Shown here piece after piece: positions 9,024 through 15,899 of a stretch of DNA of 64,000 nucleotides. A program made the position numbers and the translations under genes. The stretch covers positions 124,001 to 188,000 of the forward strand of contig JAPSHX010000004.1 in assembly GCA_031179305.1 (NCBI GenBank), given 5' to 3'. How positions within the stretch are numbered: position 1 is the first letter of the stretch; each line of letters starts with the position of its first letter. The DNA comes from Paenarthrobacter sp. GTDB taxonomy: Bacteria > Actinomycetota > Actinomycetes > Actinomycetales > Micrococcaceae. The notes beneath the pieces were generated by a model. It was not told the origin of the DNA. It searched no databases and saw nothing but the letters and a program-made list of their open reading frames with translations.

Positions 9024-10637
9024 ATGTTGAACGGACCGCAAGAGCAGAATTTTGACTATGTAGTGGTGGGCGCCGGATCGGCCGGTGCTGTGGTCGCCGC
9101 CCGGCTGAGTGATGACCCCTCAGTGCGGGTGGCCCTTATTGAGGCCGGTCCCAGGGACGAAGGCATCGACGAGGTCCTCACCCTGAACAGGTGGATGGAA
9201 CTACTGGAGTCCGGCTACGACTGGGACTACCCCGTAGAAGACCAGGAGAACGGGAACTCGTTCATGCGAATGGCCCGCGCCAAGGTCCTCGGCGGCTGCT
9301 CCTCACACAATTCCTGCATCGCGTTCTGGGCCCCGGCAGAGGACATCGACGAATGGGAATCAAAGTATGGCGCCGCAGGCTGGAATGCCGAGATGGCCTT
9401 CAGGATTTATAACAAGATTGAAAACAACGCCGACGACGGCGAGCACCACGGCCACGACGGGCCGGTCCGCCTGCGCAACGTGCCTCCCACAGACCTCTGC
9501 GGTGTGGCTCTGCTGGACGCTGCGGAGGAGGCCGGGATCCCGCGCGCCAAGTTCAATGCCGGCAAGACCGTGACGCAGGGCGCCAATTTCCTCCAGATCA
9601 ACGCCACAGAAGACGGCAAGCGGGCCTCATCATCGGTGTCGTACCTGCATCCAGCCGCGGACCGTGAAAATCTCGTGATCCTCGACTCTACCCACGCCAC
9701 CCGGTTGGTCTTCGACGACAACAAGCGGTGTGTCGGCGTCGAAGTGGTGGCTAACGCGTTCGGGGCTCCCACGACGATCGGGGCCTCGCGTGAAGTCATT
9801 GTCTCTGCCGGAGCCATTGATTCACCCAAGCTCCTAATGCTCTCCGGGATCGGCCCCGCTGAGCACCTGGCAGAGGTGGGAGTGGATGTATTGGTTGACG
9901 CGCCGGGCGTCGGCGCCAACCTCCAGGACCACCCCGAAGCCGTCATCCAGTGGCAGGCTAAAAAGCCGATGGTCACTGAATCAACCCAGTGGTGGGAAAT
10001 CGGAGTGTTCGCCCAAATCGACGACGGCCTCGACCGGCCGGACCTCATGATGCACTACGGGACCGTCAACTTCGACATGCATACCTACCGGCAGGGCTAC
10101 CCCACAGCCGATAACGTGTTCTGCCTGACCCCCAACGTCACGCATGCCCGTTCCAGGGGCACCGTGCGCCTCCGCTCGCGAGACTATCGGGACAAACCGC
10201 GCGTCGATCCCCGCTACTTCACGGACCCCGAGGGTTACGACCTGCGCATCATGACCGAGGGCCTGCGCAAGGCCCGTGAGATCGTGGCGCAGGCTGCGTT
10301 GGCGGAGTGGGCCGGTGAAGAACTCTTCCCCGGAACGGACGTCCAGACTGACGAGCAGATCCAGGACTACATCCGGCGCACCCACAACACCGTCTACCAC
10401 CCCGCCGGCACGGTCCGCATGGGCGCCGTCGAGGATGAGATGTCACCGCTGGACCCCGAACTCCGGGTTATAGGGGTTACAGGACTGAGAGTCGTGGACG
10501 CCTCAGTTATGCCCGAGCTCGTCACCGTGAACCCCAACATCACCGTGTACATGATCGGAGAGCGCGCAGCCGAACTCATCGCTGAGGAAACCAGGGCAAC
10601 GACGGCGAGTGAAGAACCTCTTCCAGCAACCGTCTGA
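9024..10637 (+). CDS. betA: GMC-family FAD oxidoreductase, probable choline dehydrogenase
   Basis: The 537-residue protein has the N-terminal FAD motif YVVVGAGSAGAVVAARL, the GMC pattern ASREVIVSAGAIDSPKLLM and the C-terminal catalytic region VYHPAGTVRMG (His459), followed by VVDASVMPELVTVNPNIT. The family oxidises alcohols, and choline dehydrogenases belong to it. The start at 9024 is chosen because AAAGGAAAG lies just upstream and the FAD fold begins right after. A longer form from 8973 would be coupled to the aldehyde dehydrogenase stop. Together with the preceding gene it would convert choline to glycine betaine. Confidence 0.85.
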   Translation: MLNGPQEQNFDYVVVGAGSAGAVVAARLSDDPSVRVALIEAGPRDEGIDEVLTLNRWMELLESGYDWDYPVEDQENGNSFMRMARAKVLGGCSSHNSCIAFWAPAEDIDEWESKYGAAGWNAEMAFRIYNKIENNADDGEHHGHDGPVRLRNVPPTDLCGVALLDAAEEAGIPRAKFNAGKTVTQGANFLQINATEDGKRASSSVSYLHPAADRENLVILDSTHATRLVFDDNKRCVGVEVVANAFGAPTTIGASREVIVSAGAIDSPKLLMLSGIGPAEHLAEVGVDVLVDAPGVGANLQDHPEAVIQWQAKKPMVTESTQWWEIGVFAQIDDGLDRPDLMMHYGTVNFDMHTYRQGYPTADNVFCLTPNVTHARSRGTVRLRSRDYRDKPRVDPRYFTDPEGYDLRIMTEGLRKAREIVAQAALAEWAGEELFPGTDVQTDEQIQDYIRRTHNTVYHPAGTVRMGAVEDEMSPLDPELRVIGVTGLRVVDASVMPELVTVNPNITVYMIGERAAELIAEETRATTASEEPLPATV

Positions 10638-10648
10638 GCCACCACGCC

Positions 10649-10685
10649 CTGCAGGTGACCTCTCCCCGGGTGAGGTCACCTGCAG
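10649..10685 (+). terminator. Perfect 14-bp hairpin before the FGE gene
   Basis: CTGCAGGTGACCTC (10649-10662), a 9-nt loop and its exact complement (10672-10685), beginning 11 bp after the GMC stop. No T-run follows. It may reduce read-through into the FGE gene, which would suit an activator needed in lower amount than the enzymes. Confidence 0.6.
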
Positions 10686-10759
10686 TGGAGGAACACCCCT
10701 TACCAACAGCCCGAAGGCTCCCGGCATTCCTTACAAGAAACAGTTGACCAATAGGAACC

Positions 10760-11767
10760 ATGAACTTGCCAATCACCAGGCTCACAGGAGAGTTATCTCG
10801 AAGCGCCCTCAACACCGGCCAAACGAAGGGATGCTGCACGCCCTCCCGTGGGCCGCTTCCTGTTGGCGCCTCCGGAAGCAGGAATGCAGACACTTCCAGT
10901 CCTACCAGGCAGGACGCACACCTTGGCGTTGACATCCCCGCAGGGACATTCAGCATGGGGGACGCATTTGGGGAAGGGTACCCAGCAGACGGCGAGATAC
11001 CTGTCCATGAGGTCGCACTGGACGGCTTCACGATCGATGCCATCACTGTCACCAACACCATGTTCGCCGCCTTTATCCAGACCACCGGATACCGCACCGA
11101 GGCCGAACACTACGGATCCTCCGCCGTGTTCCACCTGCTCTCCACGGCCAGACGCCAGGACATCCTCGGAGCCGCCGCCGGAGCGCCGTGGTGGCTCAAC
11201 ATCCGGGGGGCCGACTGGGCACACCCCACAGGCCCCAACTCCAACTGGCAGGACATCCCGGAACACCCTGCCGTGCACATCTCTCACCACGACGCCATCG
11301 CCTACTGTGCGTGGGCCGGCCGCCGACTGCCCACCGAAGCCGAATGGGAATACGCCGCCCGCGGCGGCCTGCACGGCATGCGGTACGCCTGGGGAAATCA
11401 ACTCACCCCGGACGGCCAACACCGTTGCAACATCTGGCAAGGCAACTTCCCCAACACCAACACCCTTGAAGACGGATGTGCAGGCACGGCTCCCGTCCGC
11501 TCCTTCCCGCCCAACGGGTATGGCCTGTATGAGATGGCCGGAAACGTGTGGGAGTGGTGCGCCGACTGGTTCCTGCCCAAGTACTACCGCAACTCCCCCA
11601 GCGAGAACCCGGTAGGACCTACCATCGGCAACGGCCGTGTCATGCGCGGCGGCTCTTACCTCTGCCACGATTCCTACTGCAACCGCTACCGCGTCGCAGC
11701 ACGCACCTCCAATACCCCCGAATCGTCCTCCGGCAACCTGGGCTTTCGCACCGTCGGGCTGACCTGA
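10760..11767 (+). CDS. Formylglycine-generating enzyme (sulfatase-activating oxidase)
   Basis: The 335-residue SUMF1/FGE protein is very close to the actinobacterial type: MGDAFGEGYPADGEIPVHE, RLPTEAEWEYAARGGL, GNVWEWCADWF and the active-site stretch GGSYLCHDSYCNRYR with both copper-binding cysteines (C302, C307), then SSSGNLGFR. It oxidises the Cys of the CxPxR motif in sulfatases to formylglycine, here presumably Cys90 of the sulfatase in the same operon. The ATG at 10760 has AGGAACC upstream. Residues 1-55 precede the catalytic fold and include CCTPSR (25-30), which itself fits the substrate consensus CxPxR. Confidence 0.95.
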   Translation: MNLPITRLTGELSRSALNTGQTKGCCTPSRGPLPVGASGSRNADTSSPTRQDAHLGVDIPAGTFSMGDAFGEGYPADGEIPVHEVALDGFTIDAITVTNTMFAAFIQTTGYRTEAEHYGSSAVFHLLSTARRQDILGAAAGAPWWLNIRGADWAHPTGPNSNWQDIPEHPAVHISHHDAIAYCAWAGRRLPTEAEWEYAARGGLHGMRYAWGNQLTPDGQHRCNIWQGNFPNTNTLEDGCAGTAPVRSFPPNGYGLYEMAGNVWEWCADWFLPKYYRNSPSENPVGPTIGNGRVMRGGSYLCHDSYCNRYRVAARTSNTPESSSGNLGFRTVGLT

Positions 11768-11798
11768 AGAAAGTGTCGACAATAAGGGAAACCTATGT

Positions 11799-11915
11799 GA
11801 TCGCGGGAGGTTCCCGGAGCAGGATCGCTGCGTGGTGTTCCTGACCAACGTGCTGGACACCCCGGACCTCGGCGTGGACACCAACGAGCTCTTCAACGCA
11901 GTGGCGGTCTCCTAA
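11799..11915 (+). pseudogene. Gene remnant: C-terminal fragment, possibly of a serine hydrolase (beta-lactamase fold)
   Basis: In frame to the TAA at 11913 runs DRGRFPEQDRCVVFLTNV, continuing LDTPDLGVDTNELFNAVAVS. This looks like the last strand and helix of a beta-lactamase-family serine hydrolase. There is no in-frame start codon or upstream body; the FGE gene ends only 30 bp earlier. It is best read as the tail of a deleted gene. The stop codon directly abuts the 66-bp palindrome at 11916. Family assignment is from memory of similar C-termini and is tentative. Confidence 0.4.
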
Positions 11916-11981
11916 CCCGAGTAGGTAGCAGATCAGGGCGTTTGGGGGGCTCTAAACGCCCTGAACTGCGACTCAGTTGGG
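11916..11981. repeat. 66-bp dispersed palindrome, copy 1
   Basis: Two 28-nt arms around a 10-nt loop (11944-11953). The inner part GATCAGGGCGTTT pairs with AAACGCCCTGAAC; the outer part carries GTAGGTAGCAG against CTGCGACTCAG. It begins right after the remnant's TAA, and its right arm contains the last two codons and stop of the nickel permease (stop 11973-11975). Further copies lie at 32910 and 59378. It may serve as a bidirectional transcript end. Confidence 0.85.
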
Positions 11982-13025
11982 CGTGGCTGGCCGAGTTACG
12001 CTCCCACGAACCGCGGACACCGCCCAGACGACCACGAACAGCGCCACCAGGATCAGACCGGCGTCGCCAAGGTCAATGCTGCCCAGCCACAGGGTCAGGG
12101 GGTCCTCAAGTTCAAACGCGGCATTGATGAATCCCCCGAGCGTGATCGCGGCGATGAACAGCGCCGAAACTGCCGAAATAGCAGTGATGACGGCATTGAA
12201 ACCGAGCTTGCGCTTCGGGTTGTGAATAGCGGATTTGTACATCTTCATCATGGCAACGCCGTTGACGGAGTCGCACAGGGTCATGGCGGCGGTGAACGCG
12301 AGCGGCAGCGCCATCAAGGCGAGCGGGGAGACTCCGGCGAGTGACGCCGTCGTGGTGATGACCAGCAGCCCGATGGTGGTGGCGGTATCGAACCCGAGGC
12401 CGAACAGGAAGCCGATCACGTAAATGTTCCGGGGCCGCTCCACTCTGGACAGCGGTTTGGCGAGCAACCGGGATACGAACCCTTTCGCTTCAAGGTCTTC
12501 GGGACGCACCTCGCCTCCGCGCCGCATATGACGGTACACATGCGTGGCACGAAGGAACGCCGAGCCGTTGAACAGACCCATCGCCAACAGAAACATCCCG
12601 GAAACGCCGCTGCCGATCATGCCCAGCACCTTGTTGCCGGTGGTCCCGTCCTCCATGAACTGCCCGATCAGCGTGGCACCCGCAACCACCAGCAGCCCGG
12701 CGAGGATCACCACGGAGCTGTGGCCCAAGCTAAACGCGAACCCCACGCTCACCGGATCTTTGTGCTGTGCCACGAATTTGCGCGTGGAATTGTCGATTGC
12801 AGCGATGTGGTCCCAGTCGTAACTGTGCTTGATTCCGGCCACGTACGCGGTGATCACCAGCCCCAGCGCCAGCTGTTGCGCGCCACCAGCTGCCCCAACA
12901 AGCAACAGCACGACGGCGGCAACGTGCAAAGCGGCCACGGCACCGAACGTGAACAACAGCCGGGTCCGCAAGGACAGAGTCTCCCGCTCCCGGTACATGG
13001 TGGCGAACTCAGTCAGCGTAGTCAT
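11973..13025 (-). CDS. NiCoT-family nickel/cobalt permease
   Basis: The 350-residue membrane protein has about eight spans, the metal-binding motif KHSYDWDHIAAIDN (a variant of HxxxDxDH) in the second span, FSLGHSSVV and FGLGFDTAT, all hallmarks of high-affinity Ni2+/Co2+ permeases. The ATG at 13025 overlaps the ureD stop (TGATG), so translation is coupled to the urease operon, and nickel supply for urease is its evident role. A longer frame from 13064 would extend into ureD without a ribosome site. The stop codon comes from the 66-bp repeat. Confidence 0.93.
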   Translation of the reverse strand: MTTLTEFATMYRERETLSLRTRLLFTFGAVAALHVAAVVLLLVGAAGGAQQLALGLVITAYVAGIKHSYDWDHIAAIDNSTRKFVAQHKDPVSVGFAFSLGHSSVVILAGLLVVAGATLIGQFMEDGTTGNKVLGMIGSGVSGMFLLAMGLFNGSAFLRATHVYRHMRRGGEVRPEDLEAKGFVSRLLAKPLSRVERPRNIYVIGFLFGLGFDTATTIGLLVITTTASLAGVSPLALMALPLAFTAAMTLCDSVNGVAMMKMYKSAIHNPKRKLGFNAVITAISAVSALFIAAITLGGFINAAFELEDPLTLWLGSIDLGDAGLILVALFVVVWAVSAVRGSVTRPATPN

Positions 13026-13969
13026 CAGTACTTCCTCAGGTTCAAGGGCGCCTGCCCGTACCAACGTTCCCGCAGGACGCCGGTGCAGGCACCCAGCAAA
13101 TTGTTGAGCTCCTCAGTGCTGTAGGACAACGATCGCAGCACAAGCCCGGCAGTCCCGGCAATAGACGCGGTCAACGACACGCCCGTATAGGCATCAAATT
13201 CACGGGCCATTTGGTCCAGCTCATCAGCAAGCCCCTGCTCCACCCTCGGGTCCGCCACCACCAACGACCCCAAATGGCTGAAGCCCTCCATGAACCCCAT
13301 CCCGGTCACGTCATTGCAGGGTGGCCGGATCAGAAGGTTGTCCAGCGCCAAGAGCTTCACTCCATCCCCGGCCTCAACATAGATCTCGTTGCGTAGCCGC
13401 ACCTCTTCGTACTTGAAGGACGCGCCGTCCGGGGACCACCCGGGCGTGATGACTTCGGCCAAGACAAGGCTCGACGTCGGATGGAGACGGATGTGCGAAT
13501 TCTGCCGGTAGCTCGCTTCCCGGTAGGCAATCAGCTGGTCGGGCATCAGCTCCAACCGCGAGCCCTCCTCCAGTTTGATGTTCATCCGCTGCTCAGCGAA
13601 TGATCCCCGAGTCCGATACACCTTGGTGGCGGACTGCGTCGTCAGGAGCAGATCCGCCCCGGCCTCGACCTCCACGTCAATAACAAACAGATCCGCCCCG
13701 AGATAAGCCCCGCCCGGATTGACCATGACATAACAAACCTGCCCGGACTCATCCAAGTAATGCGGCCGCAACACCCTCAATGCGCCCTCATGAAACTGCC
13801 GCGAAGCAACGGACCGCCCGCCACGCACAGAAACCCCAAGCTCCAACCGCCCGCGTGGTGACGAAACCACCGAGGCGGCGGAGTCGGATTTTTGGGCCGC
13901 GGCGTGGCGGGCATCGCGAAGCGGGCACGGCCCAAAATCCGGCGAAGCCACCGCCCCAAGCACCGTCAC
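13025..13969 (-). CDS. ureD: Urease accessory protein UreD
   Basis: The 314-residue UreD chaperone helps deliver nickel to apo-urease as part of the UreDFG complex. Family features are [47 protein letters not shown] and [14 protein letters not shown]. The GTG at 13969 overlaps the ureG stop (GTGA), which fixes the start by coupling. Residues about 4-32 ([20 protein letters not shown]) are not UreD-like and are encoded by the stem-loop repeat at 13869-13958, so the normal N-terminus begins near residue 40. Alternative later starts are not obvious. Confidence 0.9.
   Translation of the reverse strand: MTVLGAVASPDFGPCPLRDARHAAAQKSDSAASVVSSPRGRLELGVSVRGGRSVASRQFHEGALRVLRPHYLDESGQVCYVMVNPGGAYLGADLFVIDVEVEAGADLLLTTQSATKVYRTRGSFAEQRMNIKLEEGSRLELMPDQLIAYREASYRQNSHIRLHPTSSLVLAEVITPGWSPDGASFKYEEVRLRNEIYVEAGDGVKLLALDNLLIRPPCNDVTGMGFMEGFSHLGSLVVADPRVEQGLADELDQMAREFDAYTGVSLTASIAGTAGLVLRSLSYSTEELNNLLGACTGVLRERWYGQAPLNLRKY
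13869..13958. repeat. Conserved-loop stem-loop repeat, copy A (inside ureD 5' end)
   Basis: A 30-nt loop (13899-13928, starting GCGGCGTGGCGGGCATCGCG) is flanked by arms ending GGATTTTTGGGCC and starting GGCCCAAAATCC. The outer arms pair imperfectly. The loop is 29/30 identical to copy B at 15331-15360 although the stems are unrelated in sequence. The element is translated here as the UreD N-terminus. Confidence 0.8.
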
Positions 13970-14583
13970 GAAGTTAGATCGAGCATCAGGACGTCGCGGC
14001 GGATCCAGTTGAGGACGGCGTCCAGCCCTTCGTCGGTCTTCAGATTCGTGAAGCAGAACGGTTTGTTGCCGCGGAACTCTTTGGAGTCCCGTTCCATGAC
14101 CGCCAGGTCCGCTCCAACGTGGGGTGCGAGGTCGGTCTTGTTGATGATGAACAGATCGGATTTGATCATGCCTTGGCCGGCTTTGCGGGGGATCTTTTCG
14201 CCTTGGGCGACGTCGATGATGTAGATAGAGAAGTCGACGAGTTCGGGGCTGAAGGTGGCGGAGAGGTTGTCGCCTCCGGATTCGACGAAGATGACTTGGA
14301 GGTCGGGGTGCCTGGCTTTGAGTTCTTCGATGGCCGCGGTGTTCATGGAGGTGTCTTCGCGGATGGCGGTGTGGGGGCAGCCGCCGGTTTCAACGCCGAT
14401 GATGCGGTTTTCGGGGAGGATGCCGTTGGCTGCGAGGATTTTTGCGTCTTCGATGGTGTAGATGTCATTGGTGATGGCGGCCATGGAGATGTCGCCGCTC
14501 ATGTGCCGGGTGATGCGTTCCACGAGTTGGGTTTTGCCTGCTCCAACGGGTCCGCCGACGCCGATTTTGATGGGGTCTGTCAT
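13966..14583 (-). CDS. ureG: Urease accessory GTPase UreG
   Basis: The 205-residue SIMIBI-class GTPase powers nickel insertion into urease. It shows the P-loop GGPVGAGKT (Lys17), the nickel-binding CPH motif in [16 protein letters not shown], the switch region [15 protein letters not shown] and the guanine motif NKTDL. The ATG at 14583 is preferred to an upstream GTG because AAAGGAC lies 8 nt before it. The stop overlaps the GTG of ureD, and the gene lies 21 nt after ureF. Confidence 0.97.
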   Translation of the reverse strand: MTDPIKIGVGGPVGAGKTQLVERITRHMSGDISMAAITNDIYTIEDAKILAANGILPENRIIGVETGGCPHTAIREDTSMNTAAIEELKARHPDLQVIFVESGGDNLSATFSPELVDFSIYIIDVAQGEKIPRKAGQGMIKSDLFIINKTDLAPHVGADLAVMERDSKEFRGNKPFCFTNLKTDEGLDAVLNWIRRDVLMLDLTS

Positions 14584-14604
14584 GTTTTCTGTCCTTTGCA
14601 CTAG

Positions 14605-15276
14605 CTAGCTCATGAACATGCGGGCGCGTTGCCGTTCGTGCCGCATTTGTGAAATTTCGAGGCCGGGGCTGACGGCCCCGAAGTCTTCCCAGCACAGCTG
14701 TGCTACATCTTCGACGGCGGTAGCTACGGCGTCGTGCGCCTGGCGAAGTACCCGCTGCCCGGCGTTCTGCCCAAGCGGTATGGCCCGCACGGCGTTCTGC
14801 GTCAGCGAAGTAACGGTGGCAAACAAATACGCAGAGAGCGCCGCTTCAAAAGGAACCCCCAAGGACCGTGCAATCACCCCAAAAGCCAAGGGCTGATGCC
14901 CCGAAGCCAACCCCTCCCGAACAAGCCCCCGATACGCTTCCAACTCCCCCGAAGGAAACACTTCGCCGCCGATTTCCAACAGCCGGCCCCCCATCTTCAA
15001 AGAAGCCTCCCGCACCTCCCGAGCCAACAATTGCGCAGACAACACCCCATCCAGCAAGCCCACATCCACCCCCTCATACAAGAACCGCAAAGCCAACCCA
15101 TCCGAATAAGTCAGCTGCTGCCCCACAAACACCCCCAACCACTCCCCAAACGACCCCTCATCCCCCACAAGCCCCCGATGTATGTAGCTCTCAAACCCCA
15201 AAGAATGAGCAAAAGCGCCCGTAGGCAACGCAGAGTCAGTCAACTGCTGAAGAGCCAGCTGATAATCGGCGCTCAA
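14605..15276 (-). CDS. ureF: Urease accessory protein UreF
   Basis: A UreF of about 223 residues bridges UreD and UreG. The characteristic N-terminus is YQLALQQLTDSALPTGAFAH followed by SLGFESYIHRG; TSLTQNAVRAIPLGQNAGQRVL is the typical C-terminal motif. The start is uncertain. TTG at 15276 begins exactly at the conserved N-terminus but has only a weak GGCGG upstream. The frame stays open to a TTG at 15384, which would add residues encoded by the stem-loop repeat. I chose the shorter form. It lies between ureE and ureG in the operon. Confidence 0.88.
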   Translation of the reverse strand: MSADYQLALQQLTDSALPTGAFAHSLGFESYIHRGLVGDEGSFGEWLGVFVGQQLTYSDGLALRFLYEGVDVGLLDGVLSAQLLAREVREASLKMGGRLLEIGGEVFPSGELEAYRGLVREGLASGHQPLAFGVIARSLGVPFEAALSAYLFATVTSLTQNAVRAIPLGQNAGQRVLRQAHDAVATAVEDVAQLCWEDFGAVSPGLEISQMRHERQRARMFMS

Positions 15277-15300
15277 AGCGCACCGCCAGAGGTGCGGACC

Positions 15301-15390
15301 GCGCGCTGGAGCGGAGCTGGGAAGGGGGCCGCGGCGTGGCGGGCATCGCGGAGCGGGCACGGCCCCCTTCCCAGCGAAGCGCAAGCGCGC
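15301..15390. repeat. Conserved-loop stem-loop repeat, copy B (between ureE and ureF)
   Basis: A 90-bp element: left arm 15301-15330, loop 15331-15360, right arm 15361-15390. The inner 15 bp of the stem are perfect (GCTGGGAAGGGGGCC against its complement) and the outer part pairs with a few mismatches. The loop differs from copy A by one base. It sits in the only real gap of the urease accessory genes, just upstream of the ureF start. Confidence 0.85.
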
Positions 15391-15417
15391 ACACCCAACC
15401 TGACGCGGCGCACAGCT

Positions 15418-15891
15418 TTAGTGCGAGTGCTCAGCATGGCGGAAGGCAACCGGCATGACCCGTTCTTGCCTGTCGTAGGGGACGCCGACACTCTTCAGAT
15501 AATCTTCGACCGTGTGGTCATACTGACAAACCATGACCTCGCAGCCGTACTCGGATGAAGAGTCAAAGAACTGTGCCTGCAAGTGCCGGTTGCCGAGCGA
15601 GTGTGCCACGACCCCCATTTCGTGGATGCTGCGCGGCGCGATGACCAGGACGTCGGTGGGCAGCACGGAGACGACGATGATGTTGTGCTCGTCGACGGCG
15701 AGGATGTCGCCGTCGCGGAGGTCGCCGAGGCCGGCGGGGAGGCGGATGCCGAGTTCTTTGCCGTGGTCGGTGGTGACGCGTTGGATGCGTTTGACGAGCA
15801 GGGCGCTGGGCAGCACTACTTTTTCTTTGTGGTGGCCAGCGTAGTCGTGGGGCTGTTCGTGCAGGTTGCCCAGGATCTTTTCGATAATCAT
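15418..15891 (-). CDS. ureE: Urease accessory metallochaperone UreE
   Basis: The 157-residue UreE carries nickel to the urease maturation complex. It opens MIIEKILGNLHEQ and has the peptide-binding-domain motif RIQRVTTDHGKELGIRLP. The metal-binding domain contains HEMGVVAHSLGNRHLQAQF (the central His is the usual nickel ligand). The C-terminus ends HAEHSH, a short His tail. The ATG at 15891 lies 9 nt after the ureC stop. The frame is open further upstream but that part overlaps ureC and is not UreE-like. Confidence 0.95.
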   Translation of the reverse strand: MIIEKILGNLHEQPHDYAGHHKEKVVLPSALLVKRIQRVTTDHGKELGIRLPAGLGDLRDGDILAVDEHNIIVVSVLPTDVLVIAPRSIHEMGVVAHSLGNRHLQAQFFDSSSEYGCEVMVCQYDHTVEDYLKSVGVPYDRQERVMPVAFRHAEHSH

Positions 15892-15899
15892 GAAGGCTC

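Noticed and set aside
10793..11896. 367-codon minus-strand frame opposite the FGE gene
   Set aside because: FGE matches its family residue by residue; the antisense frame is Gly/Val-rich shadow sequence.
15277..15384. N-terminal extension of UreF through the stem-loop repeat
   Set aside because: The extension is encoded entirely by the repeat and its surroundings, and the conserved UreF N-terminus begins at the TTG at 15276. This is kept as an uncertain start rather than annotated.
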